A stretch of DNA of 64,000 nucleotides, taken from assembly GCA_964606085.1 (NCBI GenBank), contig CAZSFD010000012.1:1-64000 (forward strand), read 5' to 3'. The stretch is from CAIQJJ01 sp964606085. Its GTDB lineage: Bacteria > Chloroflexota > Anaerolineae > Anaerolineales > UBA4823. The position numbers and the translations under genes were made by a program. The first letter of the stretch is position 1. Each line of letters starts with the position of its first letter. The notes under the pieces were generated by a model. The model was not told the DNA's origin. It worked only from the letters and a program-made list of their open reading frames with translations, and did no database searches. Of this stretch, positions 47,229 to 59,585 are shown one piece after another.

Positions 47229-48094
47229 CAAATGAATACTTCAGACAATCTCGTTTTGCGAGCTGTCAACGCCATCAGCGGGCTAGTGGGCAGGGCCGGT
47301 TCGCCGGTGAGTGAAGGATGAAACTGCACCTGGGCAAAGCCGGCTTCGGTCAGCAATTGGCGGTACGCCTCCTCGGTGTAGGCCTGGTAGCTGGCGGCAA
47401 ATTGGGTGAGGGCGGCATCGGCGGCGGTGACGACGTAATAGCGCGACGTTCCAGCCTGCGCGTCAGCATCCCAAAAATTCTCTTGCAGCACCAGGTGCGG
47501 CTCGGCGGCAAACAGGCCGCCCGGCGAGGTGAACCACACCGGCGCGGCCTGGGCCTGCCGACGCACGAACTCGAAGGTGTGCGGCTCGATGATGAGCAAA
47601 CCGCCCGGCCGCAGCGCAGCGTGCGCCTTGGTCAGGATGCGCCGGGCAGTGGCAGGGGTGAAAACGTTAAATTCCCCATAGATAAACAGCGCCAGGTCGA
47701 AGTTTTCGCCAAAATCGGCCTGGCGCAAATCGGCCAGGTGATAGGTGCAGGGCAGGTTCTCGGCGGCGGCGAGTTGGCGGGCATGGCGGATGGAGGCAGG
47801 CGAGAAATCTATACCGGTGCAGGTGTGGCCGCGGCGGGCCAACTCGCTGGCGTAGAGGCCGGGGCCGCAGGCCAGGTCGAGGATATTCAGGCCCGCCGCG
47901 CCGCCAGTCTGCGACAAAATCCAATCCACCTGGCGCAGGATGATTTCCAGGCGGCGGCTGGCGGCATCGTGGGCCTGCGAAAGATGCTCACGCAACATGC
48001 GCTCGCTAAATTCGGGGTCGTTCCAGGGGATGTTGTCGCCCTCGGCCCACGGTTCGGGGGGTAAGGCGCGGTGGATGAGTTTATCGAGCAGCAT
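47228..48094 (-). CDS. Class I SAM-dependent methyltransferase
   Basis: A 288-residue methyltransferase with motif I LNILDLACGPGLYASELARR, then TGIDFSPASIRHAR and FDLALFIYGEFN as the post-I and motif II strands, and ALRPGGLLIIEPH. The substrate is not evident. Its location inside a sugar-related operon suggests a small molecule. It overlaps the deacetylase-like gene upstream by 14 bases and the cellulase-like gene downstream by one. Confidence 0.88.
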   Translation of the reverse strand: MLLDKLIHRALPPEPWAEGDNIPWNDPEFSERMLREHLSQAHDAASRRLEIILRQVDWILSQTGGAAGLNILDLACGPGLYASELARRGHTCTGIDFSPASIRHARQLAAAENLPCTYHLADLRQADFGENFDLALFIYGEFNVFTPATARRILTKAHAALRPGGLLIIEPHTFEFVRRQAQAAPVWFTSPGGLFAAEPHLVLQENFWDADAQAGTSRYYVVTAADAALTQFAASYQAYTEEAYRQLLTEAGFAQVQFHPSLTGEPALPTSPLMALTARKTRLSEVFI

Positions 48095-48968
48095 CAGAAC
48101 CCCGCAAAAGGTTTCGCAAAGGCCGAAAACCGATCATCTGAATTCCCTGTTGACGGGCAAATTGACGCGTTTCCTGGCACATCAGCGCTTCGTAGTTGGC
48201 CACGCGGCTGGGCCAATCGGGGGCGAGGGCGCGCAGTTCGGGCGTATCTTTGGCCGGGTGCGCCACCACCAGCGACAGGCTGCCCGGCGCAAGCCCTGCG
48301 AGGATGGCGCGCAGCCTTTCAGGCTGGCCGTGCGGGTTATCAAGCGGCAGGCCATAATCAGCGTCGAACAGGGCGAAACCGGCCTCGGCCACCCGGCGGC
48401 GCTGCTGGTGGGCCGTTTGCCACCACTCGTCACCACCATTTGAGGACGAGTCTTCTACCCAGCGAATGGGCAGGCGTTGTTGCAGGACGAAATCGGTGTA
48501 GGCGGGCAGCAGGCCGGGATGCGCCATGACGCCCATGTGTTCGTCGAGGTGGGTCACATCTACCCCGGCAGCCAGCGCCCGCGCCAGTTGCGCCCTGGCT
48601 TCATGCACGGCAGCCTGTGGGCTGACGTTTTCCCACAATAACCCCGGATGTAAGGGGCAATAGCCTTCCGAATCGACCAGCCCGGTGGCCGAATCATTGG
48701 TCGAAATGGGCCCCCAGCGGTAATCGCGCCATTCACAATTGAGCGTGATATGCACGCCCATATCTACGGCGTCATGTTCGCGGCAAAACCTGGCCGTGGC
48801 CGGAAACCACGGGCAAGGCACCATCAACGAGCCTGAAGAAACCAGGCCAAAATCTACCAAATCTACGAAAGCATCCAGCGATGCCTGGCACAGGCTGACA
48901 TCGTCGGCATGGATAACGACCACCCGGTCGGTGGGGGCAAAGCCCAGGCGAGAGAGAATAGGGTTCAA
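48081..48968 (-). CDS. ChbG/YdjC-family carbohydrate deacetylase
   Basis: An approximately 295-residue protein of the YdjC/HpnK family, deacetylating oligosaccharides such as chitobiose derivatives. The metal site is visible: VIHADDVSLCQAS (Asp pair), VDMGVHITLNCEW (His) and VTHLDEHMGVMAHPGLL (two His). The probable start is TTG at 48968, eight bases after AAAGGA; the slightly earlier TTG at 48977 is too close to that site. It is part of the five-gene operon. Confidence 0.85.
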   Translation of the reverse strand: MNPILSRLGFAPTDRVVVIHADDVSLCQASLDAFVDLVDFGLVSSGSLMVPCPWFPATARFCREHDAVDMGVHITLNCEWRDYRWGPISTNDSATGLVDSEGYCPLHPGLLWENVSPQAAVHEARAQLARALAAGVDVTHLDEHMGVMAHPGLLPAYTDFVLQQRLPIRWVEDSSSNGGDEWWQTAHQQRRRVAEAGFALFDADYGLPLDNPHGQPERLRAILAGLAPGSLSLVVAHPAKDTPELRALAPDWPSRVANYEALMCQETRQFARQQGIQMIGFRPLRNLLRGSDAAR

Positions 48969-48989
48969 AGCGGGCAATCCTTTTGCGAT

Positions 48990-50147
48990 TCATCCCTGGC
49001 CGCCCAGGGTGCGGTTGAGCATGCGCGCCAATGGGGTGACATGCCGCGCCACGCAGTCGGCTACATCTGCATCGGGATGTTCGATCACATCCAGGGCCAG
49101 GCGGTCGAGCATGGAAGACAGGCGTTCCTGCATCAAACTGCCGAGCGGCCAGGCCCAAAAACCGCGCCCCTTGTGCAGGGTTTCGGCGATGGCGGCATAA
49201 ATCGGATCGGTGGTGAAGGGCGGCGCGCCCAGGGTAGCCAGAGAGGAGGGAAAACTCTCGTAGCCAGAACAGATCACGTCCGTTGCTGCACGAGAGTTCA
49301 GGTAACGAATTAGATCGAGCGCGTCCTCTTCATGAACGGAGTGCGCCCAGATCACCAAATGCGCGCCGCCAACAAATGGCACGCCCGGCGGCGGGGCGAG
49401 GCGCACATGCGGCAGCAGTTCGGGCGGCATTTGTACCCTGGCAACGTCGTATACCCAACTACCCGAGATCGCCACCGCCGCCTTGCCTTCAATAAAGTGC
49501 CGCTCGTGGTCTACCATCACCTCCGAGGTCATATACCGATACAACCGAAAGAAGGCGGCCAGGCCTGCCTGCGCCAGGGGGTCATCGAAAGTCACCCGTT
49601 TGCGATAGACATCCGCATAATCACCTCCCAGGGCGCGCAGCCATGCCGCGGTTTTGAAAAACAGGTCACCGCCACGCGGAGAGACGACCAGGGGAATACA
49701 CCCACCCACTTCCTGCAAGCGCTGGATGGTCTGTTCAAAGACCTCGACATTGATAAAAGCGGTGGCCGGATCAATCCCCGCCCGTTCGAGCAAATCCTGG
49801 CGATACAACACATAGCGCGAGCCAACCGTGTTGGGAATACTCCACACCCGGTCATCCCCCGGCATCGTACCCATTTGCCAGAAGGCGGGCAAAAAAGCCC
49901 CCGCCCCGCCCAATCGGTCAATTTCGGTTGGCCGAAAAGGTCTCAGCGCATTCATCCCCACAAAACTGCTGATCCATGTATCACCAATCATCGAAACATC
50001 AGCCCCGCCGCGGTTCTGCACCACGCGCATCAGTTCACCACGGGCCGTATCCCAGGTTTGGTAATGAATGGCAGGATTGTGCGAATATCCCCTGAAAACC
50101 CGTTCAGCCATTTCTGGCGACCAGGTGGTTGTAAATGCGATGGTCAT
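48990..50147 (-). CDS. Family-1 solute-binding-protein homologue lacking a signal peptide
   Basis: A 385-residue protein with the fold signature of sugar-binding ABC lipoproteins (VSMIGDTWISSF, WSIPNTVGSRYVLYRQDLLE, FIEGKAAVAISGSWVYDVAR, HLVIWAHSVHEEDALDLIRY). It begins directly with MTIAFTTTWSPEMAERVFRG, which corresponds to the first strand of the mature protein. The start is fixed by AGGAGG five bases upstream, so absence of an export signal is probably genuine. It may work as a cytoplasmic sugar sensor. No transporter genes are next to it. It heads the operon with deacetylase, methyltransferase and glycosidase-like genes. Confidence 0.8.
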   Translation of the reverse strand: MTIAFTTTWSPEMAERVFRGYSHNPAIHYQTWDTARGELMRVVQNRGGADVSMIGDTWISSFVGMNALRPFRPTEIDRLGGAGAFLPAFWQMGTMPGDDRVWSIPNTVGSRYVLYRQDLLERAGIDPATAFINVEVFEQTIQRLQEVGGCIPLVVSPRGGDLFFKTAAWLRALGGDYADVYRKRVTFDDPLAQAGLAAFFRLYRYMTSEVMVDHERHFIEGKAAVAISGSWVYDVARVQMPPELLPHVRLAPPPGVPFVGGAHLVIWAHSVHEEDALDLIRYLNSRAATDVICSGYESFPSSLATLGAPPFTTDPIYAAIAETLHKGRGFWAWPLGSLMQERLSSMLDRLALDVIEHPDADVADCVARHVTPLARMLNRTLGGQG

Positions 50148-50241
50148 CACCACCTCCTATCACCAATCACACGACTCAATCCACCACTTACCGAATGTTA
50201 ACCCATTATATACCACGCCACCCGATCAGATGGCTTCGCCC

Positions 50242-51213
50242 TCACAGCAAACCGCCTTGCGCGGCCAGGGCCACCCCGCCCAAAATGCCCGCGCGCACGC
50301 CCAATTTCGACGGCACGATGCGCACGCCATCGGGCGGGAACATGTGAAAGCGGCGCTTGACGGTGGCGCGTACGGCCTCGAACAACAGGTCGCCGATCTC
50401 GGCCACGCCGCCGCCGAGGACAACCATTTCGGGGTGCAGCGTGCCGATGACGTTGGCCGTGGCAATGCCGATATACCCGGCGGCATCGCGGATGACTTCG
50501 GCCACGGCATGATCGCCGGCGGCGGCGGCCTGCGCCATGCTGCGCGGATTCACCTGCGCCAGGTCGCCGCCGGTCAGCTCGTGCAGGCGCGGGGCGTGGC
50601 CGAGCAACAACACGCGCACCCCGGCGGCGGTGATGGCCGGCCCCGAGGCCAGCGTCTCGAGGCAGCCACGGTTGCCGCACGAACACCACGGGCCATCGGG
50701 TACTACCGTCAAATGCCCCAACTCGCCCGCCGAGCCGAAGGCCCCCAGGCGCAGCTTGCCCTCTACCGCCACGCCGCCGCCAATGCCCGTGCCAATGGCG
50801 AAGAAAACCAGGGTCAGGGCGGGTTCGTCTTTGCCGTGGCCGTAAGTCAGTTCGGCCAGCGTGGCCATGCGCACATCGTTAAGCAGGTAAACGGGGCAGC
50901 CAATTTGTGGGCTGAGCAGGGCGCGCACCGGCACATCACGCCATTGGCCGAGCAGGTTGGGCATAAACTTGCTCACCCCGTGGGTGCGATCAACCCAGCC
51001 GGGCATGCCCATGCCGAGGGCAGCCGGGCGGCCGCCAGCCTGGGCAGACAGGTCGTTGATCAGCCCCGCCATGCGGTCGAGAACGGCTGGCGGGCCTTCG
51101 TGCGAATGGGTGGGAATGGTCTGCTCGGCAACGATTTGCCCCTCGGCAGTGGCGAGGGCGGCGGCGATCTTCGTGCCGCCGAGGTCAATGGAGGCGTAGA
51201 GGGGAGTGATCAT
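50242..51213 (-). CDS. ROK-family sugar kinase
   Basis: A 323-residue ROK kinase, probably for glucose or an amino sugar. The phosphate loop is YASIDLGGTKIAAAL near the N-terminus, followed by GMGMPGWVD, VFFAIGTGIGGGVAVEG, and the zinc site CSCGNRGCLETLAS with GELGHLTV (catalytic Asp/Glu neighbourhood). No DNA-binding domain is present, so it is an enzyme rather than a repressor. The start was set at 51213, rejecting 37 earlier codons. It lies 94 bases upstream of the SBP-like operon. Confidence 0.92.
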   Translation of the reverse strand: MITPLYASIDLGGTKIAAALATAEGQIVAEQTIPTHSHEGPPAVLDRMAGLINDLSAQAGGRPAALGMGMPGWVDRTHGVSKFMPNLLGQWRDVPVRALLSPQIGCPVYLLNDVRMATLAELTYGHGKDEPALTLVFFAIGTGIGGGVAVEGKLRLGAFGSAGELGHLTVVPDGPWCSCGNRGCLETLASGPAITAAGVRVLLLGHAPRLHELTGGDLAQVNPRSMAQAAAAGDHAVAEVIRDAAGYIGIATANVIGTLHPEMVVLGGGVAEIGDLLFEAVRATVKRRFHMFPPDGVRIVPSKLGVRAGILGGVALAAQGGLL

Positions 51214-51247
51214 AAGGGTTTTCCAAACTGGTGCGGGTTGGGAGAAG

Positions 51248-53608
51248 TCAACTTCGCCAGACGTGCAGTTCCAACAAGATGTCGGCCAGCGATTGCGCCT
51301 GCCCCTGGGCGACGGCCTGCTCAAACTCGGCCGCGGGCAGGTGGGCGCGCACCTGGTCGAGACGCTGTTGCAGCGGGGCGGTCAGCCAATTGCGGGATTC
51401 GTTGGCCGTCAGGAAGGCAAGCAGCCGGGCCGCGTGCACCCATTCGCCGCATTGGTACAGCAGACCACTCAAACTGTGCAGCGCCTCGTTAATCATGCGT
51501 GGGTTATCCGCTTCAACGGCGATTTCGAGGGCCTTACGCAGGTGCTGCTCGGCCAGGGTGAGATCGCCCAAGCGCAAAGCCAAATCACCCAGGCCCATCC
51601 AGACCAAGCCGATGCCAAAGGCTTCATCCAGGCTCTCGAAAATGGTCAAAGCCTCGGTGAACAGGGCTTGCGCACGCACGCTTTGCCCCGGTTCGGTCAG
51701 CAGACCAGCCCAGTCAGCCAGCGTGTAAGCGACGACCCGCCGCTCGCCAATTTCACGCCCGAGGGCAATACATTCTTCCAGGTAGGGTTCAGCCGTGGGC
51801 AGATCGCCCTGCATGGCAATAATGCCGCCCAGGTGGTTGGCCGTGTAGGCCTGGCTCAAGCGGGCATCGAGTTCTTTGAAGATCGGTAAGCTTTGCTCGA
51901 AATAGCGCTGCGCCAGGGCATAATCGCCCTGCTCACGCGCCACCACCCCCAGGTGATCGAGGGCGCTGGCAATGCCTTGCTGTAAATCGAGGGCACGGTA
52001 AGCAGCCAGCGCATGACCAAAATAGTCGCCAGCGCTGGCATAATCGCCCAAAGTCCAGCAGGCCGCACCGAGGGCATCCCAAACCCGGGCCTGCCCCCAG
52101 GCATCGTTGATCTGGGTATATTGCTCGAGGCTGTGCTGCAAATGCTGAATGGCTTCGGCATGATCGCCCGACAGGATGTCCAGGCGGCCCAGCAGGTAGT
52201 GAGCGAAGGCGGTTTCTTGCGGTGGGGGGTCGAGTTCAAGACAGGCCTGCACGCATTGACGGGCCATGCCATGCTCGGTCATTTCGAGGGCAAAAGCCGC
52301 CTGATACGCCAGGCAACGCGCCAAAAATTCGGGCGGGCAGTGGGGCGCCGTGCGCGTTACAAACTCAAAAATTTGTTGGCCCTGGCGCGCCCGCCCGCGT
52401 GTGGTGAAAAACAGGAATACGCCCTCGGCGCTGCGTTGCAGGGCGGCGAAATCGCGTTCGGCAGCCAAAAATTCCCAGGCCAGGTGAACATCCCCCACAA
52501 TCGCGGCGATCTCCTGCAAGGCGCGGCGCTGCTGGCTGCTTTTGAGATCGCCTGTGCGCGCCTGCACAAAATCTACGAAATAGTGGGCGTGGCGCTGGCG
52601 GGCCTGGCGCGCTTCATCGGCATCTTGGGCCAGGCGGGCGGCAGCATATTGGCGCACCGTGGTTTGCAGGCGGTAGCGGCCATCTGGCTCGTGTTGTAAC
52701 AGCGATTGCTTCACCAGGCTGGTCAAGGCCTCGCCGCTGGCGCCTGCCACCTGTTGGGCGGCCTCGCCGTCGAAGCGGTCGCCGAACACACTCAACTGGC
52801 GGCAGATGACCCGCTCGGCATAGGGCAAGATGCGCCACGACGAGTCGAAAATGGCCTTGAGGCTCTGGTGGCGTTCAGGCATCGAACGGAAGGGGGCGCG
52901 CAGGAAATCCATATCGCGCTCGATTTCAGCGGCTATTTGTTCACACGAAATGGCCCGCGTCCACGCCGCCGCCATCTGGATCGCCAGCGGCAGGCCACCG
53001 ACCATCTCGCAAATGCGGCGCACGTGCGGGCGGTCGGCGGGTTGAATTTCGTAAAAGGGGTTGAGCAAGCGCGCATTTTGCACGAACAGGCGCACCGCCG
53101 GGGCTTCGTCGAAATCGTCGGCGGCGTTGGTTTGTGGCAGGCCCATGCCTTCGACAGTGAGCGTACGCTGCCCGGCGAGATCGGGCTGCTGGCGCGACGT
53201 GATCAGCACGATCACCTGCGGGGCGGCCTGGATCAGCGCTGCCACCCAGGAGGCCGCCGCCGGGGTTTGCTCGAAGCTATCCAGCACCAGTAAAAGCTGC
53301 TTGTGGCGCAGGTAATTGATTAACTGCCCGCCCTGGTCTTCACGCTCATAAAACGAGAACCCCAGGGCCTCGGCGATGGCCGGGAAAAGAAAATCGCCAG
53401 AGACGAGCGCCGCCAATGGCACAAAAGCCATGCCGTGGGCAAAGTTTGCCTCGGCCTGGGCAGCGGCCTGCTGCGCCAGGCGCGTTTTACCCATGCCGCC
53501 AGGCCCAACCAGCGTGATGACACGGCAGGCCGGGTCGGCCAGCCAGTCGGCAAGTTGCGCCAGTTCAGACTGGCGGCCAACGAAGGTGAGCGAGAGGGGA
53601 GTTGGCAT
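51248..53608 (-). CDS. STAND (NB-ARC-like) ATPase with TPR repeats
   Basis: A 786-residue protein that starts at the NTPase domain itself: FVGRQSELAQLADWL, P-loop LVGPGGMGKTRLAQ (34-46), LLLVLDSFE as Walker B, and GGLPLAIQMAAAW. A winged-helix-like part is at about 270-330, then long helical TPR repeats (ALGAACWTLGDYASAGDYFG, LGGIIAMQGDLPTAEPYLEE and others). Unlike the homologue at 38098-40665 it has no N-terminal DNA-binding segment, so it may act through protein partners. It sits 34 bases upstream of the ROK kinase gene on the same strand. Confidence 0.85.
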   Translation of the reverse strand: MPTPLSLTFVGRQSELAQLADWLADPACRVITLVGPGGMGKTRLAQQAAAQAEANFAHGMAFVPLAALVSGDFLFPAIAEALGFSFYEREDQGGQLINYLRHKQLLLVLDSFEQTPAAASWVAALIQAAPQVIVLITSRQQPDLAGQRTLTVEGMGLPQTNAADDFDEAPAVRLFVQNARLLNPFYEIQPADRPHVRRICEMVGGLPLAIQMAAAWTRAISCEQIAAEIERDMDFLRAPFRSMPERHQSLKAIFDSSWRILPYAERVICRQLSVFGDRFDGEAAQQVAGASGEALTSLVKQSLLQHEPDGRYRLQTTVRQYAAARLAQDADEARQARQRHAHYFVDFVQARTGDLKSSQQRRALQEIAAIVGDVHLAWEFLAAERDFAALQRSAEGVFLFFTTRGRARQGQQIFEFVTRTAPHCPPEFLARCLAYQAAFALEMTEHGMARQCVQACLELDPPPQETAFAHYLLGRLDILSGDHAEAIQHLQHSLEQYTQINDAWGQARVWDALGAACWTLGDYASAGDYFGHALAAYRALDLQQGIASALDHLGVVAREQGDYALAQRYFEQSLPIFKELDARLSQAYTANHLGGIIAMQGDLPTAEPYLEECIALGREIGERRVVAYTLADWAGLLTEPGQSVRAQALFTEALTIFESLDEAFGIGLVWMGLGDLALRLGDLTLAEQHLRKALEIAVEADNPRMINEALHSLSGLLYQCGEWVHAARLLAFLTANESRNWLTAPLQQRLDQVRAHLPAAEFEQAVAQGQAQSLADILLELHVWRS

Positions 53609-53617
53609 GGTATTCGT

Positions 53618-53770
53618 TCAAGCAGGATTCAGGTAGGTCAGCGTCGGCAGAACCAGAGGCAGGTTATCGCCAATGGCTTTGGCCGCCCAACCGGGGCCTT
53701 CGAGGTCGCCAAATTCGTGCCAGTGCATGATGGCCGCCACCGTGCCGGTCGAGCCGGTCAAGACCCGCAT
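53618..53770 (-). CDS. 50-aa ORF immediately after glycogen phosphorylase
   Basis: An ATG follows the glycogen phosphorylase stop with no gap (TAG then ATG). The peptide reads RVLTGSTGTVAAIMHWHEFG and then DLEGPGWAAKAIGDNLPLVL, ending YLNPA. It is too regular to dismiss, but I do not recognise it. It could be a coupled small protein or the tail of a lost gene. Confidence 0.35.
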   Translation of the reverse strand: MRVLTGSTGTVAAIMHWHEFGDLEGPGWAAKAIGDNLPLVLPTLTYLNPA

Positions 53771-56287
<2,517 letters not shown>

Positions 56288-56575
56288 AAAATCCTCCAGA
56301 ATATAAAAGGGACAGGGTTGACAGATTTTAACACTGCCAACCCTATTCTAACCCATCCAGAAGAGGATGTCAGACAAAATCAGGGTTTTAGAAATTTCCA
56401 GATCAACCGCCCAACGCATGAAACAGGCGCACACACGCACTCAACTCAGCCAACGCCTCGCGGCCAGGGATAAACGCCAACCCCCAAGAACCCGAACGAC
56501 CTTGAATCTGGCCTGCCGCTGGATGAAGCCTGCGTCCGATTAACAAAGGCATTCCCCTCCGCTCACCTGGCGCAA

Positions 56576-56758
56576 GTGTTACAGGTCACTCAACAGCAAC
56601 AGCAAACAGGCGGCAACCTGGCCTGGCTGCTCAAGCCCGTGGGCGAAAAGATACTCGAACAGGCTGGCAGCGATCCGGCTTTGTATGACGCGATGCGGGC
56701 GCAGGCCAGGCAGTTGGGGGCTGAAGTGCCTGCGCGGGCGCAGAAGAAACCAGAATGA
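56576..56758 (+). pseudogene. C-terminal remnant of an unknown protein
   Basis: A 60-codon frame from GTG reads LQVTQQQQQTGGNLAWLLKP and ends in KKPE. The frame is open further upstream to a stop near 56475 (NDLESGLPLDEACVRLTKAF), without any ATG or ribosome site. The helical, low-complexity character suggests the end of a lost gene rather than a full one. No family is recognised. Confidence 0.35.
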
Positions 56759-56884
56759 GCTGGGCGTCATGGGCAACCTGGTTTTGAGAGAAATTGGGTA
56801 AAAGTTATACAATATATTGACAATAGGCTTACAAGAAAGTAGAATGCTCGCGTTTATCCACAAAAACACCCGGAGCATTTTTCT

Positions 56885-59578
56885 ATGCAAACCTTACTTG
56901 GCAAGCACTGGCATCACCTTGCCAACGATGAAATCGTCGAACTGCTGTGCAGCAACCAGCAAACCGGTATAGACCTGTTCGAGGCGCGTCACCGCCTGGA
57001 GCGCTTTGGCCGCAACGTGCTGACCCCCAAAAAAGGCAAAAGCCCGTTGATGCGCTTCTTGCTCCAATTTCATAACCCACTCATTTACATCTTGCTGGCC
57101 TCCAGCGCCATCACGGCCATCATCAAAGACATTTCCGATGCCTTCGTCATCCTGGCAGTCGTGATCGTCAACGCCATCATCGGCTATGCGCAGGAAGCCA
57201 GGGCCGAAAAGGCCATCGAAGCCCTGGCGCACGCCATGACCACCGAAGCCAGCGTCCTGCGCGGCGGCAAGACCCAGCGCATTTCGGCTGCCGAACTCGT
57301 CCCCGGCGACATCGTGCAGCTCAAATCGGGCGATAAAGTGCCAGCCGACCTGCGCCTGCTGTCCGGGCGCGATTTGCAGGTGGCCGAGGCCGCCCTCACG
57401 GGCGAATCGGCCCCGGTGCAAAAAGACCCCGCCCTGCGCCTCGACCCCGAAACGATCCTGGCCGAACGGCGCAACATGGCTTACGCCTCGTCGCTCGTCA
57501 CCTACGGGCAGGCCACCGGCATCGTCACTGCCACGGGCGATAACACCGAAGTCGGGCGCATCTCGCAACTGATCGCCAGCGCCGAAGCGCTCGAAACGCC
57601 GCTGACCAAAAAGATCGCCCAGTTCAGTAATGTGATCGTGTATGTGATCCTGTTTCTGGCCGCGGTCGCTTTCGTCATCGGCCTGTGGCGCGGCCAAAAC
57701 GTGATCGAGACCTTCACGGCGGCCATCGCCATCGCCGTCGCCATGATCCCGGAGGGCCTGCCCGCCGCCCTGACGGTGACGCTCGCCATCGGCGTCTCAC
57801 GCATGGCCAAACGCCGCGCCATCATCCGCAAATTGCCAGCCGTCGAAGCCCTCGGCAGCACCACCGTCATTTGCTCTGATAAAACCGGCACGCTGACGCA
57901 AAATCAGATGACCGTGCAGCAGATCATCACACAGCAAAACCGCTACCAGGTCAGCGGCGCGGGCTACAACCCCACCGGGCAGATCACCCGCGACGGCCAG
58001 GCGTTTCTGCCGCCCGCCAACAGCGCCCTGGCCGAGACGCTCACAGCCGGCCTGCTGTGCAACGACGCCGAACTACACGCCCAACCCGATGGTTCCTGGC
58101 AGACCAGCGGCGACCCAACCGAGATCGGGCTGGTTGTTTCGGCGTTCAAGGGTGGCTTCGACAACACCCTGCGCCAGTCTCAGCCCCGCCTGGATGCCAT
58201 CCCCTTCGAGTCGCAGCATCAATACATGGGCACGCTGCATACCCTTGCCGATGGGCAGCGCGTCGTCTACGTCAAAGGGGCTGTCGAAGCCTTGCTCGAA
58301 CGCTGCACCGGAGCCCTCGACGAAACAGGCCAGGTCATCCCCCTGGATGCCGATTTGATCCACCGCCAGGTGGATGAAATGGCCAGGCGCGGTCTGCGGG
58401 TGCTGGCCTTTGCCCGCCAACCCTTCGCCGCAGGCAACCAACTGTGCCACGAGCATATCGCCAGCGGCCTGACTTTCCTCGGCCTGCAAGCGATGATTGA
58501 CCCGGCGCGCCCGGAGGCCATCGCGGCGGTGCAGGCGTGCCAGCGGGCGGGCATTCGCGTCAAGATGATCACCGGCGATCACGCCCTGACCGCATCGGCC
58601 ATCGCCGCGCAAATCGGCTTGCAGGGCAATTTGCAGGCGATGACCGGCAAAGCGATGAGCGCCCTGACCGACGAGCAATTGATCCAGGCGGCGGAGGAGC
58701 GGGCGGTGTTTGCCCGCGTATCGCCAGAACAAAAACTGCGCCTGGTAGATGCGCTGCAATCGCTCGGCAACGTGGTCGCCATGACCGGCGACGGCGTCAA
58801 CGATGGCCCGGCGCTGAAACAAGCGGATATCGGCGTGGCGATGGGCATCACCGGCACCGACGTGGCCAAAGAGGCCGCCGACATGGTGCTGACCGACGAC
58901 AATTTTGCCACCATCGAGGCGGCTGTCGAAGAAGGCCGCGGCGTGTTCGACAACCTGACCAAAATCATCGCCTGGACGCTGCCGACCAACCTGGGGCAGG
59001 GCATGATCATTGTGCTGGCCCTGCTGCTTGGGGCGCAACTGCCGATCCTGCCGATCCAGATTTTGTGGATCAACCTGGTCAGCGTGGGGGCCTTGGGCAT
59101 TGTGCTGGCGCTCGAAAACCGTGAGCCGGGCATTATGCTGCGCCCGCCGCGCCGTCCCGATTCGCCCATTTTGACCAACGAACTGCTGTGGCGTGTGCTG
59201 CTGGTGGGCATCCTGATTTTGGTTGGGGCGTTCGGCCTGTTCGAACTGACGCTGCTCAAAGGGGCGGGCATCGCTGAGGCGCGCACGGCCGCGGTCAATG
59301 CGGTCATGTTCATCGGCGCGTTTTATTTGCTCAACTGCCGCTCGCTGCGCTATTCGATGTTCCAGATCGGCGTGTTTGGCAACCGCTGGTTGTGGGTGAG
59401 TATGGCTGCCTTGATTTTGCTGCAATTGGCCTTTACCTACATGCCCGTGATGAACAGTTTCTTCTACTCCGCCCCGATCAGCGCCCTGGCCTGGCTGGAG
59501 ATTTTGGGCATGGGCGTGCTGACGTATGCGATTGTCGAGGTGGAGAAGTGGTTACGCCGGCGAGGGGAAATGGGTTAA
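56885..59578 (+). CDS. Ca2+-type cation-transporting P-type ATPase
   Basis: An 897-residue P-type ATPase of type II. The actuator loop is LTGES at 171-175, the phosphorylation site is D332 in ICSDKTGTLTQNQ, the nucleotide domain has VVYVKGAVEALLERC, and the hinge is TGDGVNDGPALKQADIGVAM. In helix M4 the sequence is MIPEGLPAALTVTL, the PEGL motif typical of Ca2+ pumps. The C-terminal six helices are present (ILWINLVSVGALGIVLALE). It probably exports Ca2+; Mn2+ or Na+ are less likely alternatives. It starts with MQTLLGKHWHHL, the usual short N-terminal cation-ATPase domain. Confidence 0.93.
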   Translation: MQTLLGKHWHHLANDEIVELLCSNQQTGIDLFEARHRLERFGRNVLTPKKGKSPLMRFLLQFHNPLIYILLASSAITAIIKDISDAFVILAVVIVNAIIGYAQEARAEKAIEALAHAMTTEASVLRGGKTQRISAAELVPGDIVQLKSGDKVPADLRLLSGRDLQVAEAALTGESAPVQKDPALRLDPETILAERRNMAYASSLVTYGQATGIVTATGDNTEVGRISQLIASAEALETPLTKKIAQFSNVIVYVILFLAAVAFVIGLWRGQNVIETFTAAIAIAVAMIPEGLPAALTVTLAIGVSRMAKRRAIIRKLPAVEALGSTTVICSDKTGTLTQNQMTVQQIITQQNRYQVSGAGYNPTGQITRDGQAFLPPANSALAETLTAGLLCNDAELHAQPDGSWQTSGDPTEIGLVVSAFKGGFDNTLRQSQPRLDAIPFESQHQYMGTLHTLADGQRVVYVKGAVEALLERCTGALDETGQVIPLDADLIHRQVDEMARRGLRVLAFARQPFAAGNQLCHEHIASGLTFLGLQAMIDPARPEAIAAVQACQRAGIRVKMITGDHALTASAIAAQIGLQGNLQAMTGKAMSALTDEQLIQAAEERAVFARVSPEQKLRLVDALQSLGNVVAMTGDGVNDGPALKQADIGVAMGITGTDVAKEAADMVLTDDNFATIEAAVEEGRGVFDNLTKIIAWTLPTNLGQGMIIVLALLLGAQLPILPIQILWINLVSVGALGIVLALENREPGIMLRPPRRPDSPILTNELLWRVLLVGILILVGAFGLFELTLLKGAGIAEARTAAVNAVMFIGAFYLLNCRSLRYSMFQIGVFGNRWLWVSMAALILLQLAFTYMPVMNSFFYSAPISALAWLEILGMGVLTYAIVEVEKWLRRRGEMG

Positions 59579-59585
59579 ACAAACC

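Noticed and set aside
58073..59425. 450-codon open frame on the minus strand
   Set aside because: Antisense of the P-type ATPase; the encoded sequence is rich in Gln, His and Arg with no fold signature.
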